DNA from: CAYMSF01 sp964392985
Lineage (GTDB): Bacteria > Verrucomicrobiota > Lentisphaeria > Victivallales > Victivallaceae
Assembly: GCA_964392985.1 (NCBI GenBank)
Contig: CAYMSF010000156.1
Coordinates: forward strand, 1-6,659
Length of the DNA: 6,659 nucleotides
Direction of reading: 5' to 3'
The position numbers were made by a program, and so were the translations under genes. Positions 1-5,915 of this stretch are shown piece after piece; position 1 is the stretch's first letter, and each line of letters starts with the position of its first letter. The notes beneath the pieces were generated by a model. That model saw nothing but the letters and a program-made list of their open reading frames with translations. It had not been told where the DNA came from and ran no database searches.

Positions 1-63
1 TACTACTTCGACGATAGTCCAGCCGTTACCGACCGGAGTACTGATTATAACGGTTGCAGGCAT
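1..63 (-). CDS. N-terminus of an unidentified protein (partial)
   Basis: An open frame begins at the ATG complementary to 61-63 and runs off the left edge after 21 codons, reading MPATVIISTPVGNGWTIVEV plus one more residue. A near-perfect Shine-Dalgarno sequence, AAAGGAGG, lies about 7 nt upstream of the ATG (complement of about 71-78) and supports the start. The gene follows the sliding-clamp gene on the same strand, 85 bp downstream of its stop, with a hairpin between them. The visible residues are mostly hydrophobic or small and show no family signature. Function unknown. Confidence 0.6.
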   Translation of the reverse strand, partial: MPATVIISTPVGNGWTIVEVV

Positions 64-87
64 AAGATTACCTCCTTTAAAGTAAGT

Positions 88-120
88 GAGCCTGCTCCCA
101 GTATTTTGGGAAGCAGGCTC
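88..120 (-). terminator. Hairpin after the clamp gene, possible terminator
   Basis: Arms 88-100 (GAGCCTGCTCCCA) and 107-120 (TGGGAAGCAGGCTC) pair over 13 bp with one bulged base around the 6-nt loop GTATTT. The hairpin lies 29 bp beyond the clamp stop codon. On the minus strand it is followed by ACTTACTTTAAAGG, which is only a weak T-run and leads directly into the next gene's ribosome binding site. It may be a partial terminator or a processing/stability hairpin inside an operon. The stem is certain; the termination role is inferred. Confidence 0.5.
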
Positions 121-148
121 ATTGGTTATGGAACATTACTTATTTTGT

Positions 149-1606
149 TTAGAAGCCGGATACCTTAAGTTTATCCAGCACATCAAAAGCAGTGCGCAGG
201 TCACGCTCCCGTTTCTTGATGCCAGCCTGACTCTCCCGTATCTTACGGCTGATAGCCAGAGTCTGTTCATTCAAAGTGCGGATAGTAATACGCAGTTCAT
301 CCAAAGACTCCAGCAGTTCCTCATAACTGTCAGTAACTTGAACTACTTTAAGTCCGGGAGCCGGTGTGGATGGAGCTTCGACAGCTTTCGGTGTCGGGGC
401 TTTCTCCGGTACGACTGGTGGCACTGGATTAATCGGGGTTACTTTACTCATGGGTTCTTCCTTGGGTTGTTCAATGGTTGTGGTTTCTGGTGGTGGAGTT
501 GGTACTGGTGAAGCAGCTGACTGGACGCGTTCACGCCATGGCATGAATACCAGCTTCCCCATCCCGCCGGTAGCTATCAACGGAGTATTAACTCCATCGG
601 GTTGTTCAAAGGTATTATGCCCCAATGACAGTGACCGTAGTATTATATTACGATCAAGCATGACGGGTTTAACGGGAAGCGTGCCTTCAGCAGTGTTAAT
701 GCGGCAGGAGACTATCGCTGTATCGGAACCATCAGTAAAAAGTTCGACACCGTCAGGCTTAATCGACAGCCGTAACAGGTTACCGGTAGCATCATTGGGC
801 AACCGCTGTAGGATATTAACTAACTGCGGAATGCCTTCCTTGTCCAGTTCTACTTTCCACGCGATATCCTGCGGCTTCGGTACTATCTGCTGCCAGTTGG
901 GATAGGTGCCAAACGGGCTTTTACCCGTCCAAATCCAGTTACCGGTTTCTATCGTTACCTGGTTAATATCCTTATGTTTAAAGATACCGAGTCTGGTCGG
1001 TGCCTTGGCACTAAACGGGAAGAGACAATGGGGCAGTCGTAGGATACAGTCTTCAGTTATCGGTAATGGATAAGGAACATGACAAAGCTGTTTACCATCC
1101 GTACCGGTCAGTCCTTCAGAAGTCATCAGGATACCCTGTAATACTTTCCTGGCTGCATCCGTTGATGCCGAGGGCGCTATCCGGAAAAGGGTATTAACAA
1201 AATCATCCGGGACATCAGACAGCGGATCCGTCGGTAGTGACTGGGGGAAATCATCAACCACTGGAGCGGGGAATATCTGGGTTAAGTCCTGACCACCGAT
1301 ATCTTCAGTAATACTTACACCACCGGCGGCGATAGCCTCTATTTTAAAGAGAGAGCGTTTATCGCCTTTAATAAAAGCTTTTACTTCAGCCAACGGTAAC
1401 AAGGTGTCCAGTCCTTCCGGTGCATCCGCTGCTTTTATCCGGCAACTGAGAGACTCTTCCAGGTTGGTGGCGGTCAGTATGACCGTCTGGGGGTTAATGG
1501 TTTGGAGCCGGGCATAACGCAGTATCGGCAGCCCGGGACGTTTCGGCACTATCCGGTTTAACCCGGTAAGCGCCCGTTCTAATTCTTGTTTACAGACAAA
1601 TAACAT
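149..1606 (-). CDS. DNA polymerase III beta sliding-clamp homologue with proline-rich linker and helical tail
   Basis: Residues 1-360 look like a three-domain beta clamp (DnaN). Domain 1 has the opening helix and the run LPILRYARLQT followed by LTATNLEESLSCRI. Domain 2 (about 130-245) has RKVLQGILMTSEGLTGTDGK, matching the family's 'vL.Gvl...g.l..vaTDG' pattern, and ends in GTYPNWQQIVPK, like FPDYxxVIP. Domain 3 ends in KLVFMPWR, matching the VVMPMR C-terminus of DnaN. True DnaN stops there at about 370 residues. This protein adds about 125: a Pro/Thr/Glu-rich segment (about 362-420) and a charged, probably coiled-coil helix (about 424-478). The start is supported by AAGGAGG 7 nt upstream of the ATG. 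The likely role is DNA-encircling processivity factor or partner-recruitment platform for element replication; that is inferred. Low similarity to chromosomal clamps suggests an accessory paralogue, so no gene symbol is assigned. A repeat-rich region with promoter-like copies lies upstream. Confidence 0.8.
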   Translation of the reverse strand: MLFVCKQELERALTGLNRIVPKRPGLPILRYARLQTINPQTVILTATNLEESLSCRIKAADAPEGLDTLLPLAEVKAFIKGDKRSLFKIEAIAAGGVSITEDIGGQDLTQIFPAPVVDDFPQSLPTDPLSDVPDDFVNTLFRIAPSASTDAARKVLQGILMTSEGLTGTDGKQLCHVPYPLPITEDCILRLPHCLFPFSAKAPTRLGIFKHKDINQVTIETGNWIWTGKSPFGTYPNWQQIVPKPQDIAWKVELDKEGIPQLVNILQRLPNDATGNLLRLSIKPDGVELFTDGSDTAIVSCRINTAEGTLPVKPVMLDRNIILRSLSLGHNTFEQPDGVNTPLIATGGMGKLVFMPWRERVQSAASPVPTPPPETTTIEQPKEEPMSKVTPINPVPPVVPEKAPTPKAVEAPSTPAPGLKVVQVTDSYEELLESLDELRITIRTLNEQTLAISRKIRESQAGIKKRERDLRTAFDVLDKLKVSGF

Positions 1607-1659
1607 GGTTCGGTCCTCCTTGGTTAAAAGGTGTTAATGGGGTATGATGGCTGAAAAAT

Positions 1660-1708
1660 AGCGGCAATTACCATCAGTTATTATGCCCGGTTTATGCCCT
1701 GTTTTAAG
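1660..1708 (-). promoter_or_regulatory. Promoter-like repeat copy 1, facing the clamp gene
   Basis: The 28-bp core at 1660-1687 is followed after a fixed gap by GTTTTAAGC (1701-1709). On the minus strand this reads TTAAAA (complement of 1702-1707), 16 nt, then CATAAT (complement of 1680-1685), a reasonable sigma70-type pair. Transcription from here would start near 1673 and give a leader of about 65 nt to the clamp ATG at 1606. The spacer contains a small 11-bp-period repeat of TTATGCCC. The promoter role is inferred; the repeat identity is seen directly. Confidence 0.5.
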
Positions 1709-1731
1709 CTATGAATAAGGGGGTGAAAAAC

Positions 1732-1780
1732 AGCGGCAATTACCATCAGTTATTATGCCCTGTTTAAGTGGAGTTTTAAG
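1732..1780 (-). promoter_or_regulatory. Promoter-like repeat copy 2
   Basis: This copy has the same 28-bp core, at 1732-1759, and GTTTTAAGCAG beginning at 1773. On the minus strand it reads TTAAAA (complement of 1774-1779), 16 nt, CATAAT (complement of 1752-1757). It lies 72 bp from copy 1 and immediately downstream, in minus-strand reading, of the terminator-like hairpin at 1791-1832. It would restart transcription toward the clamp gene. The spacer sequence differs from copies 1 and 3 while its length is conserved. Confidence 0.45.
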
Positions 1781-1790
1781 CAGTTACAGC

Positions 1791-1832
1791 GAAAAAACGT
1801 AGTTTCCACCAAAATAGAGATGGAAACTACGT
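1791..1832 (-). terminator. 12-bp hairpin followed by six T (minus strand)
   Basis: ACGTAGTTTCCA at 1797-1808 and TGGAAACTACGT at 1821-1832 are perfect inverted repeats around a 12-nt loop. On the minus strand the second arm is followed by a T-run reaching 1792, the usual form of an intrinsic terminator. No protein gene ends here: the SUMF1 stop is about 440 bp upstream. It would therefore end either read-through or a small RNA begun at 1935-1983. Confidence 0.6.
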
Positions 1833-1903
1833 CGTTGCTTGTTTATGATGAGGTCTTTTTTAGCCTCAAAACACCTTATATGGGGGGTGGAAACTACGTT
1901 TTT
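1793..1903. repeat. 111-bp segment bounded by 18-bp perfect inverted repeats
   Basis: AAAAACGTAGTTTCCACC at 1793-1810 is exactly the reverse complement of GGTGGAAACTACGTTTTT at 1886-1903, with a third, internal arm at 1821-1832. The size and ends resemble a MITE-like element, but no clear target-site duplication was seen. The arms may instead serve as alternative RNA stems or as protein sites. Confidence 0.6.
1846..1875. repeat. 30-bp direct repeat, copy 1
   Basis: This segment begins TGATGAGGTC and ends TCAAAACACC, and is identical to 2051-2080. It contains TGAGG and CCTCA as a 5-bp inverted repeat around a T-rich loop. It sits between the inner and outer arms of the inverted repeats. Confidence 0.75.
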
Positions 1904-1934
1904 AGACACCATGGCAAGGGCATGGCGTAGAAAT

Positions 1935-1983
1935 AGCGGCAATTACCATCAGTTATTATGCCGTGTTTCCGGGGTGTTTTAAG
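1935..1983 (-). promoter_or_regulatory. Promoter-like repeat copy 3, upstream of a candidate small RNA
   Basis: Core at 1935-1962 and GTTTTAAGCAGTTACAG at 1976-1992. On the minus strand it reads TTAAAA (complement of 1977-1982), 16 nt, CATAAT (complement of 1955-1960). The start point would be near 1948, and the first strong hairpin-plus-T-run downstream is at 1791-1832. Core conservation continues past the -10 into what would be the transcript, so a protein site may overlap the promoter. The ends of the core, GGCA and TGCC on the minus strand, are a short dyad. Confidence 0.45.
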
Positions 1984-2050
1984 CAGTTACAGGGCTAATA
2001 ACGTAGTTTATTTAAAAAACCACCTAGAAACTGCATTTTTAGCACTCATT

Positions 2051-2080
2051 TGATGAGGTCTTTTTTAGCCTCAAAACACC
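2051..2080. repeat. 30-bp direct repeat, copy 2
   Basis: Identical to 1846-1875 over all 30 positions, 205 bp further on, in the decayed unit. It keeps the TGAGG/CCTCA inverted repeat although the neighbouring arms have diverged. Confidence 0.75.
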
Positions 2081-2107
2081 ATATCTGGGGCAGTGAAACT
2101 ACGTTTT

Positions 2108-2270
2108 TTCGATACTAAAGAAGGGTTTTAGATATAGGATTGGGTACTTCGGCTGTATGACGTCGATTGGATGGATGCAGTCAGGATATGAAGGAATTAT
2201 ATGGTCCTTTCCCTGCCCTTTTGTCATGTCAGTGGTAATACCCCCCTCTCCCATACACTCCGAGAGCGGT
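2108..2270. other. Non-coding DNA between repeat region and SUMF1 stop
   Basis: No coding region, promoter block or further repeat copy was recognised here. Next to the SUMF1 stop there is a weak hairpin: CTCTC at 2246-2250 and GAGAG at 2262-2266, loop of 11. On the minus strand it is followed by G residues, not T, so it is a poor terminator. Confidence 0.5.
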
Positions 2271-3074
2271 TTACTTTAATATGGGGGCAAGAGCAACGCG
2301 GAAGCCTATAATGCTGCCTTTGTCAGCAGGCAAATTGTAACTACGCGCCGCCACTCGGCAGTTGTTGGCGTTGCCGTCCCAACCACCGCCGCGAAGCACA
2401 CGGTAAGAGCCTGACATTGTCCCTGTCGGATCGATCAAGGTATAGCCAGAGTATTCCCCATACCAATCACTGCAAAACTCCCAGACATTACCACTCATAT
2501 CATATATACCCAGTTCGTTAGGGGACTTAGTACCGACTTCATGTGTTGTCCCTCCTGATGCTGAATAATGCCATGCCGATTTATCGGGATTATCACTGCC
2601 ACTATACTTATAGCCTTTACTGACATTACCGCCCCTAGCAGCATACTCCCATTCAGCTTCGGTGGGTAGGCGGTACTCGTAGTCTGAAGGTAAACGTCCG
2701 GCAACTCTTTCTTGTTCAGTAAGCTTCTTACAGAAACTAACCGCGTCATCCCAGCTTACCTGTTCCACCGGTCTGTTGACGCCTTTGAAAGTACTAGGGT
2801 TGCTACCAACGAGTGACTGGTATTCTTTCTGTGTTACTTCATACTTCCCGATCCAGTAACCCTTTCTGATGGTTACCGGATGTATCGGCTTTTCATCACT
2901 ATTGCCAGCGTTAGACCCCATCTGAAAGGTACCCGGCTCTACATATATAAACTGTATACCCAGGCTAGGCACTGTCCACGGATGACCCTTTACTGGGACT
3001 GACTCAGTGCCCAAAGCATTTATTGACCCAAGGCATACCGCCAGTATTGACCATAGAACCATACTCTTCTTCAT
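2271..3074 (-). CDS. Exported SUMF1/FGE-sulfatase-fold protein, catalytic cysteines absent
   Basis: Residues 1-22 form a Sec signal peptide: KK, a hydrophobic core, and a plausible signal peptidase I site after ALG (20-22). LAVC at 11-14 is a poor lipobox. Residues about 35-265 are a full-length SUMF1 (formylglycine-generating-enzyme-like, C-type-lectin-related) domain: PGTFQMGS, GYWIGKYEVTQKEY, PVEQVSWDDAVSFCKKL, YRLPTEAEWEYAARGG, GIYDMSGNVWEFCSDWY and RVLRGGGW...CRVAARS...GFRVA. Active enzymes carry a Cys pair just after the RGGSW-type motif. Here that stretch is DGNANNC, so the first Cys is missing and sulfatase activation is unlikely. A ligand-binding or structural role in the periplasm or outside the cell is more probable. 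An AGGA site lies about 10 nt upstream of the ATG. The gene stands alone, with non-coding DNA on both sides. The C-terminal end also resembles variable regions of diversity-generating retroelement targets, though no reverse transcriptase is visible. Confidence 0.85.
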   Translation of the reverse strand: MKKSMVLWSILAVCLGSINALGTESVPVKGHPWTVPSLGIQFIYVEPGTFQMGSNAGNSDEKPIHPVTIRKGYWIGKYEVTQKEYQSLVGSNPSTFKGVNRPVEQVSWDDAVSFCKKLTEQERVAGRLPSDYEYRLPTEAEWEYAARGGNVSKGYKYSGSDNPDKSAWHYSASGGTTHEVGTKSPNELGIYDMSGNVWEFCSDWYGEYSGYTLIDPTGTMSGSYRVLRGGGWDGNANNCRVAARSYNLPADKGSIIGFRVALAPILK

Positions 3075-3129
3075 ATAATGTTTCCTGAAATAAAAGCGGC
3101 TATGTAAATATCACCGCTCTTATCTACCC

Positions 3130-3157
3130 AATGTAATACCCTAAAATAAAAGTGCAA
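3130..3157 (-). promoter_or_regulatory. Possible promoter for the SUMF1 gene
   Basis: On the minus strand, TTGCAC (complement of 3152-3157), a 16-nt spacer and TACATT (complement of 3130-3135) make a moderate sigma70-type match, about 55 bp before the ATG at 3074. The surroundings are AT-rich, so chance matches are likely. Confidence 0.25.
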
Positions 3158-3189
3158 TGGTAGGAATAATAAAAGTCTATGGTCCACCC

Positions 3190-3219
3190 TACCCCCTGTA
3201 ATATTATTAATACAGGGTA
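3190..3219. other. Intergenic hairpin without T-run
   Basis: TACCCCCTGTA (3190-3200) and TACAGGGTA (3211-3219) pair over 9 bp with a 2-nt bulge around a 10-nt AT loop. There is no T-run on either side. It lies between the 414-residue gene and the SUMF1 gene and could be an operator or a weak transcription barrier. A second small hairpin, ATAACA/TGTTAT with a 3-nt loop, lies at 3241-3255. Confidence 0.4.
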
Positions 3220-3295
3220 TAAAGCGGTGGGACAGGCCTTATAACAAAGTGTTATGAAACCCCCTTTTCGGCTATTGCCCGCGTCAAGCTTACCT

Positions 3296-4540
3296 TTATT
3301 TTTTTTGTGGTGGGGCTGTGGCAGATTTTCTTTGTTTTTTGTTGAGTGGGGCAAGTTCTTTCTTACATGCTACATCTTTAATTGTTTTAATGCTGATTGA
3401 TAACCGTTTAATAGCTCTTGGGGCATTTTCATCCTTCTTTAATGCATTCCAACACTTTTCGTATTCAAAATTACAATACTCTTTTTCACTGTCCCATATA
3501 TTTCTAAACATACTATCAAATTTGATGTTTGATTCGCTGTTATTAACAACGGTAAGATGGTTGCTTGTTTCGGTTCCAAACCTTTCGGCCAAAACATTTT
3601 TAAACATTTTATGCCAGAGTTCACTTAGTTCCTTTGCCGCGGTGCTAATAGAATATTCTGGATTATCGGCAACTATTGCGGTTGCTACAGCTTGCAACCA
3701 AGGGTAATATTGTTTTTTTCTCTCATTAACGGTTTGAGTGCATATTTTTAAAGTATTGAAGTTTTTCATCCCTGCAAGGAGTCTACTATCAAACTTTGCA
3801 TAATGGCTGCGTTCAAAGAAGACGGCAAAATCGTATACTTCATTCAGCAACGTTCCAATGGCATTTGGAGAAAGTGGATTTTCTTTAAAATACAGGGTGG
3901 CGGTATATGCTATACGACGAATCCACGATACAAGGTGCATCTTTAGGTTTAGCCAGACATTTAAATCGGGGATTTCGCCCCTTTGCAATACCGGCAGGGC
4001 ATGGCATAGAAATTCCGTGCTAAATTCTTCATAATTAATAAATTCTTTTGGCTTAGCTTTTTCAGCATTTTTTTTATTGTCACCAATGAACCATGTGGTT
4101 TTTAATTTTGCTATATATCTAAGGTTTCTTAAAAGTTGCAACTTTATGGATTTGATACCGTAAATATCCGGTGGCATCTCTTTGACAAACTTAAATGCGC
4201 TAGCTATTTCCCCAGACATATCACCGCAATGACTTTCAATATAATAGATACTGTTTAAAAAATCTTCCATTTTATATATCAAATCAGAATCATCTTCTTT
4301 TTTTACAGGAATAGCTTCAACTGGCAGTTCTAATGTTCCTGGTTCGTGGCGTTTATAATATCCGACATAAGGAATATAAACAAGTTTACCTTTACATATA
4401 GAAAATATTTGCTCTCGGTTCATGCCATTGTAAAATTTTTCGAGTTCTTTCCATACCGTATCTAGCAATGGGTACCTTGTCGCATCAAAAAACAACAAAT
4501 CAGGATTAGTACATTCACTAATATGCCCAAAACTTCTCAT
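3296..4540 (-). CDS. Unrecognised 414-residue protein coupled to the integrase
   Basis: I do not recognise a family. The protein is soluble, with no signal peptide or membrane segment. It appears mainly alpha-helical and rich in Trp, Tyr and Lys. It has an N-terminal part with a YIPYVGYY stretch (about 55-62), an acidic patch (KKEDDSD, 80-86), helical segments through about 100-320, and a strongly basic, disordered-looking tail (about 378-414, ending KKQRKSATAPPQKK), which could bind nucleic acid. The ATG overlaps the integrase stop as ATGA, with GGAGGAG just upstream, so the two genes are almost certainly translated from one mRNA with coupling. The gene is clearly AT-richer than the clamp gene, pointing to a separate origin. 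Possible roles are a recombination partner, a regulator or a defence-type cargo gene; none can be chosen from sequence. The gene ends in eight A residues (coding strand) before TAA. Confidence 0.8.
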   Translation of the reverse strand: MRSFGHISECTNPDLLFFDATRYPLLDTVWKELEKFYNGMNREQIFSICKGKLVYIPYVGYYKRHEPGTLELPVEAIPVKKEDDSDLIYKMEDFLNSIYYIESHCGDMSGEIASAFKFVKEMPPDIYGIKSIKLQLLRNLRYIAKLKTTWFIGDNKKNAEKAKPKEFINYEEFSTEFLCHALPVLQRGEIPDLNVWLNLKMHLVSWIRRIAYTATLYFKENPLSPNAIGTLLNEVYDFAVFFERSHYAKFDSRLLAGMKNFNTLKICTQTVNERKKQYYPWLQAVATAIVADNPEYSISTAAKELSELWHKMFKNVLAERFGTETSNHLTVVNNSESNIKFDSMFRNIWDSEKEYCNFEYEKCWNALKKDENAPRAIKRLSISIKTIKDVACKKELAPLNKKQRKSATAPPQKK

Positions 4541-5883
4541 TTCTCCTCCAGTGTTAATAGTACTTCTTTTACTTTTTTCAGAGGCAGCGTCCTGACCAAC
4601 TCTAGAAGACGGTCCCGCTCTGGTTCTTTTTTTCTTGTTACAGGACTTGATATTAACTTCAGGACATTACTGGTCGTAATAGCTGCGTTATCAGAAATCT
4701 GAGTGTAATGTTCGGTCATTGCAGGGTTTTTATGTCCAGCATTTTTTTGAATCACTGCTTGGGGAGTTCCAGCCTCGGCGTGGTGGGAGATATAAGAATA
4801 CCGCAAACTGTGGAAGCCGTGTTCTACGACGGCACGTTTGCCTGTAGGTACTAGCTTCTTCTTGCCGTCTTTATCAACCTTTATTTCTACGCCTGTTCCT
4901 TCCTTCGTGGTACTGATTCCGCACTTGATGAAGATATTTCCTATCAACCTATTTATCCGGTCGCGTTTACTGTTATTATAATATTCAGCCATTTGTGGTA
5001 AAACAAACCCCTGTCGTTTTTCAACCGGGAACGTCGCAAGGACATTATAAAGATGTTCATTAATGCCTATCTTTACAGGGTCAGGGTCATCGGTATGCCC
5101 TTTTATTTTATTGGGGACTCTAGTAATTATACCTTTGTCCATATCCACATCTGCCCATAGCAGAGTACAACAGTCTCCTCTTCGTAGACCTGTAAAATAC
5201 CCTAGACCAAGTAACAGCGCCAACTCCCCATTAGCCGTGGTTAATAACTTGTAAATCTGCTCTTTACTCAACGACTTACGGCTATTTGCTTTTTGTTTTT
5301 CACGCCTGACTGCAATAAATGGATTATTATCAAGCTTGTCATCTACAATCAGGATATTAAAAAACAACTTCAAAAACCCGATGTATTTATTGACTGTGTT
5401 TTTGCTGAAGCCGCATGATTTTATATAAACTGCGAACTTAGAAGCGATCGCAGGTGTAATATCCTTCAGGTACTTTACGTCTGGGTAATTATCATCAATC
5501 CATCCATTAAATTTCTTATAATGCCGTTCGTAATTTATTAGAGTATCCGGTCCCGTATCTTTTCTCGTTTGACTGTCGAAGAATTCCTGCCATCCATCCA
5601 CGATCTTTATATGCCGCTTCAATAGCTCTTCGGCGTCTGCTGCGATTTCCCTGGCATGTTTAAGTGCATCGACAGCCATCTCCTTGCGCTTTACTTCATC
5701 TTTTGCCCGGTATGGTGCTAGTATAGTGTCTTTAGCTTTCTCAGCTTTTTTGCGGTCTGTAATTGGCTTACCGTCTTCATCCTTCAACACGGGTCTGAAT
5801 TTTTCGCCGTTAACCGAATATTGCAAATAATAATGCCCGGCTTTCCCGCGCTTATACAACGTACCTTTTAATGTTTTTGCCAT
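4537..5883 (-). CDS. Tyrosine recombinase (phage-type integrase)
   Basis: This is a 448-residue site-specific integrase of the usual length. An N-terminal arm-binding-like region (about 1-60; GTLYKRGKAGHYYLQYSVNG) is followed by a charged helix (about 60-95), a SAM-like core-binding domain (about 95-190; SQTRKDTGPDTLINYERHYKKF) and the catalytic domain (about 205-405). The catalytic set is visible: Arg234 in TGLRRGD, a Lys near 259-261, His358-x-x-Arg361 in HSLRYSYIS, His384 in AGHKNPAMTEHYT, and nucleophile Tyr393. It should cut and rejoin the element's attachment site, here inferred to be the tRNA-Leu 3' end about 120 bp upstream. All key residues are present, so it is probably active. The ATG has only a weak GGA about 9 nt upstream. 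The region before it holds AT-rich palindromes that may serve autoregulation. The gene overlaps the following 414-residue gene by 4 bp. Confidence 0.95.
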   Translation of the reverse strand: MAKTLKGTLYKRGKAGHYYLQYSVNGEKFRPVLKDEDGKPITDRKKAEKAKDTILAPYRAKDEVKRKEMAVDALKHAREIAADAEELLKRHIKIVDGWQEFFDSQTRKDTGPDTLINYERHYKKFNGWIDDNYPDVKYLKDITPAIASKFAVYIKSCGFSKNTVNKYIGFLKLFFNILIVDDKLDNNPFIAVRREKQKANSRKSLSKEQIYKLLTTANGELALLLGLGYFTGLRRGDCCTLLWADVDMDKGIITRVPNKIKGHTDDPDPVKIGINEHLYNVLATFPVEKRQGFVLPQMAEYYNNSKRDRINRLIGNIFIKCGISTTKEGTGVEIKVDKDGKKKLVPTGKRAVVEHGFHSLRYSYISHHAEAGTPQAVIQKNAGHKNPAMTEHYTQISDNAAITTSNVLKLISSPVTRKKEPERDRLLELVRTLPLKKVKEVLLTLEEK

Positions 5884-5915
5884 TTTATAGCGTCCAATTT
5901 TATTGTTTAAATTAT

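Larger units (their letters stand above)
1732..1903. repeat. Unit 1 of a ~204-bp tandem duplication (intact copy)
   Basis: The parts, in plus-strand order, are: 28-bp core (1732), GTTTTAAGCAGTTACAG (1773), ACGTAGTTTCCA (1797), its inverted copy (1821), a 30-bp block (1846-1875) and a second inverted copy (1888-1899). Each part except the inner inverted copy recurs clearly 203-205 bp further on in unit 2, in the same order. The inner inverted copy is only degenerately matched there. Unit 1 keeps the perfect hairpin arms. Confidence 0.75.
1791..1948 (-). ncRNA. Candidate small RNA between repeat promoter 3 and the terminator
   Basis: A transcript from the promoter-like copy at 1955-1983 to the T-run at 1792 would be about 155 nt. 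It would contain a 7-bp hairpin (arms 1907-1913 and 1921-1927, loop of 7), a free copy of ACGTAGTTTCCACC (complement of 1886-1899), a 5-bp TGAGG/CCTCA hairpin with an A-rich loop (within 1846-1875) and the terminator hairpin. The free ACGTAGTTTCCA copy can compete with the proximal one for the terminator's 3' arm, giving alternative folds. No convincing reading frame was seen. It matches no RNA family known to me. Expression is inferred only. Confidence 0.3.
1935..2107. repeat. Unit 2 of the ~204-bp tandem duplication (decayed copy)
   Basis: The core (1935), GTTTTAAGCAGTTACAG (1976), ACGTAGTTT (2001), the 30-bp block (2051-2080) and GAAACTACGTTTTT (2095-2108) repeat the order of unit 1. The inner arm is reduced to CTAGAAACTGCA, and the left arm matches for only about 9 bp. 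The terminator-like hairpin of unit 1 is therefore lost here. The core and the 30-bp block remain identical, which suggests these parts are conserved for a reason or were recently homogenised. Confidence 0.7.

Noticed and set aside
86..905. Plus-strand open frames of 141 and 179 residues
   Set aside because: They lie opposite the clamp gene, show low-complexity Gly/Ser/Val or Trp-rich sequence and match no family; they are shadow frames.
1660..1962. The three 28-bp blocks as plasmid iterons
   Set aside because: Iterons are usually closely and evenly spaced beside a Rep gene. Here spacing is wide and uneven, no Rep gene is seen, and promoter-like spacing fits better. An origin role is not excluded.
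1640..2107. Repeats as a CRISPR array
   Set aside because: The blocks are of several kinds, the spacing is 72 and about 203 bp rather than regular 30-40 bp spacers, and the intervening DNA is itself duplicated.
2271..3074. Active formylglycine-generating enzyme
   Set aside because: The first catalytic cysteine is missing and the protein is exported with no sulfatase near.
3095..3118. AGCGG/CCGCT hairpin before the SUMF1 gene as a terminator
   Set aside because: The stem is only 5 bp with a 14-nt loop and an interrupted T-run, and it lies in the leader of the SUMF1 gene.
3124..3354. Minus-strand 76-residue open frame
   Set aside because: It overlaps the end of the 414-residue gene out of frame, has no good ribosome binding site and runs through intergenic hairpins.
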